A stretch of DNA of 64,000 nt, taken from Prorocentrum cordatum. Lineage: Eukaryota > Sar > Dinophyceae > Prorocentrales > Prorocentraceae. Shown one piece after another: positions 62,345-64,000 of this stretch. Numbering within the stretch: the first letter of the stretch is position 1; each line of letters starts with the position of its first letter. The stretch is from contig CAUYUJ010015693.1 in NCBI GenBank assembly GCA_963575745.1, positions 465,432-529,431 of the forward strand. Direction: 5' to 3'. The notes below the pieces were generated by a model. The model made no database searches. It was not told the DNA's origin and worked only from the letters and a program-made list of their open reading frames with translations. The translations under genes were made by a program, and so were the position numbers.

Positions 62345-64000
62345 ATTTCTGGACGGCGGCTCGTTCAGAGCCCGGGTACAGTGACGAGGCGTTCGGGCGC
62401 ATGATTTCACGAGGTGCGGAGCTCCTGGACGCTCACGGGGGATGGCAGGAGGCGTCCACAGCCCTTCGAGCTGCCTGGAAGTCGGACCAGGGGGACCACC
62501 TCAAGGGCGTGCACGACAGCTACCTCGAGGGGAAGGTGGAGCCGGAGCTCCTGGAGTACCTGAGGCGGGTCGCGACGAATGGGGTAGAGGTCAGGCACGA
62601 GGGTGAGATCACGAGGGTCAGGGCCAAGCCTCACCAGTCAGCGGCGCAGCGCCAGGAGGAGGCCAGGCGGAAGATCTGGGACGACATCGTGAAGGGGCGT
62701 GCTTGGGCCGCCCCGTCCAGCCACCCAGGGCTGGAGGGGATCATGGAGTCACCCCAGGGCAGGGTCCCGAAGATGCGGCCCGACCGCGCGATCGCAGACG
62801 AGGGCCGCTTCATCAACGACATGAGGGACGCCAATGCGGGATGTGACAAGCTGAACCACCCCCCGGCGAAGTTGCCCACCCACCGCGAGATCGCGAGGAC
62901 CATACTCTGGTGGAGATGCCGGTGTCCGAAGGTACGGGTCTACTTGGCGAAGCGGGACTTCCAGGCGGCCTTCAAACTTTTGTGGGTCGAATTGCCTGGC
63001 CTCCGCATCATGGCGGTGAGCCTCCAGGGGTTGGCAGGAGCCGAGCCGACGACGGTGCTCTACCTCACGATGGTGTTTGGTTGGACTGGTGCACCGGGCG
63101 AATGGGCAGTGTGGGGACGCGGCGTGCAGGATGCCCACCAAGCCCATCGTCCACCAGCGGAGGAGCTCCACGACGAAGTCGCGTACTCGTCCGAGGTCCT
63201 GGTCGACGACGGAGTTTTGGTGGAGCCGGCCCTGGGCGCGAGGCCTTGGCTTTCTGCCTGGACCTTCGACGCTATGTCGAAGCTACTCCTGGGCGATAGC
63301 TCAATCAACCTGGAGAAGCTAGCGGAGGAGGGCGAGTTCAGTACCGAGAAGCTCATCTGGGGCTTGCTCTTCCAGCTGGAGGACTCCGAGGGCCGGGTGG
63401 TAGACCGCGCGACGCTCCCAGAACCCAAGATCCAGAAGATGAGCTACCTCCTTCAGGAGGCGGAGCTCGAGCCGGGTCAGCGGGTGGTGCAGCTGAAGAC
63501 GGTGCAGCGGCTCCGCGGGTTGGGGACGCACTTCGCGGCGGTCAACCAGGCGCTGGGCACGGAGCTGGGGGCGCTGGACGCGCTGATGTGCCAGCCCCAC
63601 GGGCCCACCGCACGGGCCACGCCGAAGGGAGGTGAGGAGGAGCAGGAGGTCGCTTGGCAGGAGTTCTGGGATAGCTGCGACATGCTGCGGGTGATGGTCG
63701 CACGGCCGGAGACGTGGGGCGCCACTTTCCTCTCCTCGTTCGCGGGCATGCTCGAGCCGCGGGAGCGGTTGGCCATCCCCGGCACCATGGAGCAAGTGGT
63801 TTGGGTCGGCGGCGACTCGACCTTGGAGGTGGCGGGGCAGATCGATTGGGCGGCCAAGGTCTACGCGAGACAGGAGTTGGCGGGCTACATGGAGGCGTTG
63901 AAGATGGCTGCTGGGTTACCCGAGGAATGGGTGATCATAGCGCTCGGGGAGCTGTTCTGCATAGTAGGTTTCGCAGTCGCCCGCGGGCAGGCCTGGAAAG
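62134..64000 (+). CDS. Retroelement reverse transcriptase and RNase H, partial
   Basis: A frame open from 62,134 (after TAA) to the window end with no stop, about 622 codons. It overlaps the Gag-like frame by 211 nt and lies -1 to it. After a ~250-residue helical lead-in come RT motif A YLAKRDFQAAFKLLWV (Asp at 62,956), motif B-like FGWTGAPGEW (63,076) and the catalytic box VLVDDG (two Asp at 63,205 and 63,208). Then a thumb-like region follows, and an RNase H start WVGGDSTLE (Asp at 63,814) with GELFCIVGFA (Glu at 63,949). The remaining RNase H residues and any integrase or recombinase lie beyond the window. Catalytic residues are intact. The order and wording fit the DIRS/Ty3-like RT group common in dinoflagellates. 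Which subgroup is unsure without the missing end. Confidence 0.85.
62181..62192 (+). other. G12 run at the Gag/Pol frame junction
   Basis: Twelve G inside the 211-nt overlap of the two frames. A -1 slip here (a G-GGG-GGG heptamer is available) or one extra G in the true sequence would join the Gag-like frame to RT. On the -1 reading, the sequence directly after the run gives natural codons (PPSTNFSATLEGHISEGDEA), whereas the original frame becomes Arg-rich and stops after about 150 nt. Confidence 0.75.

Overview
The window looks like nuclear DNA of a dinoflagellate. Four things point that way: (1) two relics of the 3' part of the dinoflagellate trans-spliced leader (core CCATTTTGGCTCAAG or its 14-nt subset), each at the head of a gene-like block; (2) protein fragments of retroelement, tyrosine-recombinase and Helitron-helicase families I know from dinoflagellate genomes; (3) a very high load of GC-rich minisatellites and trinucleotide tracts; (4) no compact bacterial-style gene order. 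I cannot name the species. No tRNA, rRNA or complete, recognisable host gene was seen.

Layout. 1-2.3 kb: a possible two-exon gene, then pyrimidine-rich DNA. 2.9-9.3 kb: two small inverted-repeat (MITE-like) elements, pieces of a CTTGGGCCGTCTTGG minisatellite, and a ~75-bp tandem array. 9.36-11.1 kb: a leader relic followed by a frameshifted Cys-rich zinc-binding gene. 11.7-22.3 kb: a segmentally repeated block whose units contain a Helitron 3' module, a CACT/CATCAT microsatellite and a ~160-bp minisatellite, plus the remains of a Helitron-like Pif1 helicase. 22.5-29.7 kb: a large CTTGGGCCGTCTTGG minisatellite with a ~360-bp higher-order period and hairpin-flanked blocks, interrupted on the minus strand by a processed retrogene (leader relic to poly(A)). 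30-39.6 kb: GTT tracts, twin palindromes, a ~98-bp array carrying a 16-bp G-box palindrome, another MITE and low-complexity DNA. 39.7-47.1 kb: GC-rich, decayed coding DNA ending in a dead RNase H/tyrosine-recombinase retroelement. 47.5-54.6 kb: 27-bp and CCACCG-type repeats, a second copy of a dispersed repeat split by a CCG-rich insert, and about 1.5 kb of ATC trinucleotides.

55.5-64.0 kb holds the only large intact coding unit: a dinoflagellate-type LTR/retroelement polyprotein of 2,269 codons (Gag-like, CCCH finger, possible cysteine protease, conserved pre-RT block). It overlaps a second frame with reverse transcriptase and RNase H that runs off the window. The two frames meet at a run of 12 G, implying either a -1 frameshift or a one-base homopolymer error.

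The genes do not form a pathway. The window records retroposition of spliced-leader mRNAs, a Helitron family, a YR retroelement and a Gag-Pol retroelement within expanding satellite DNA.
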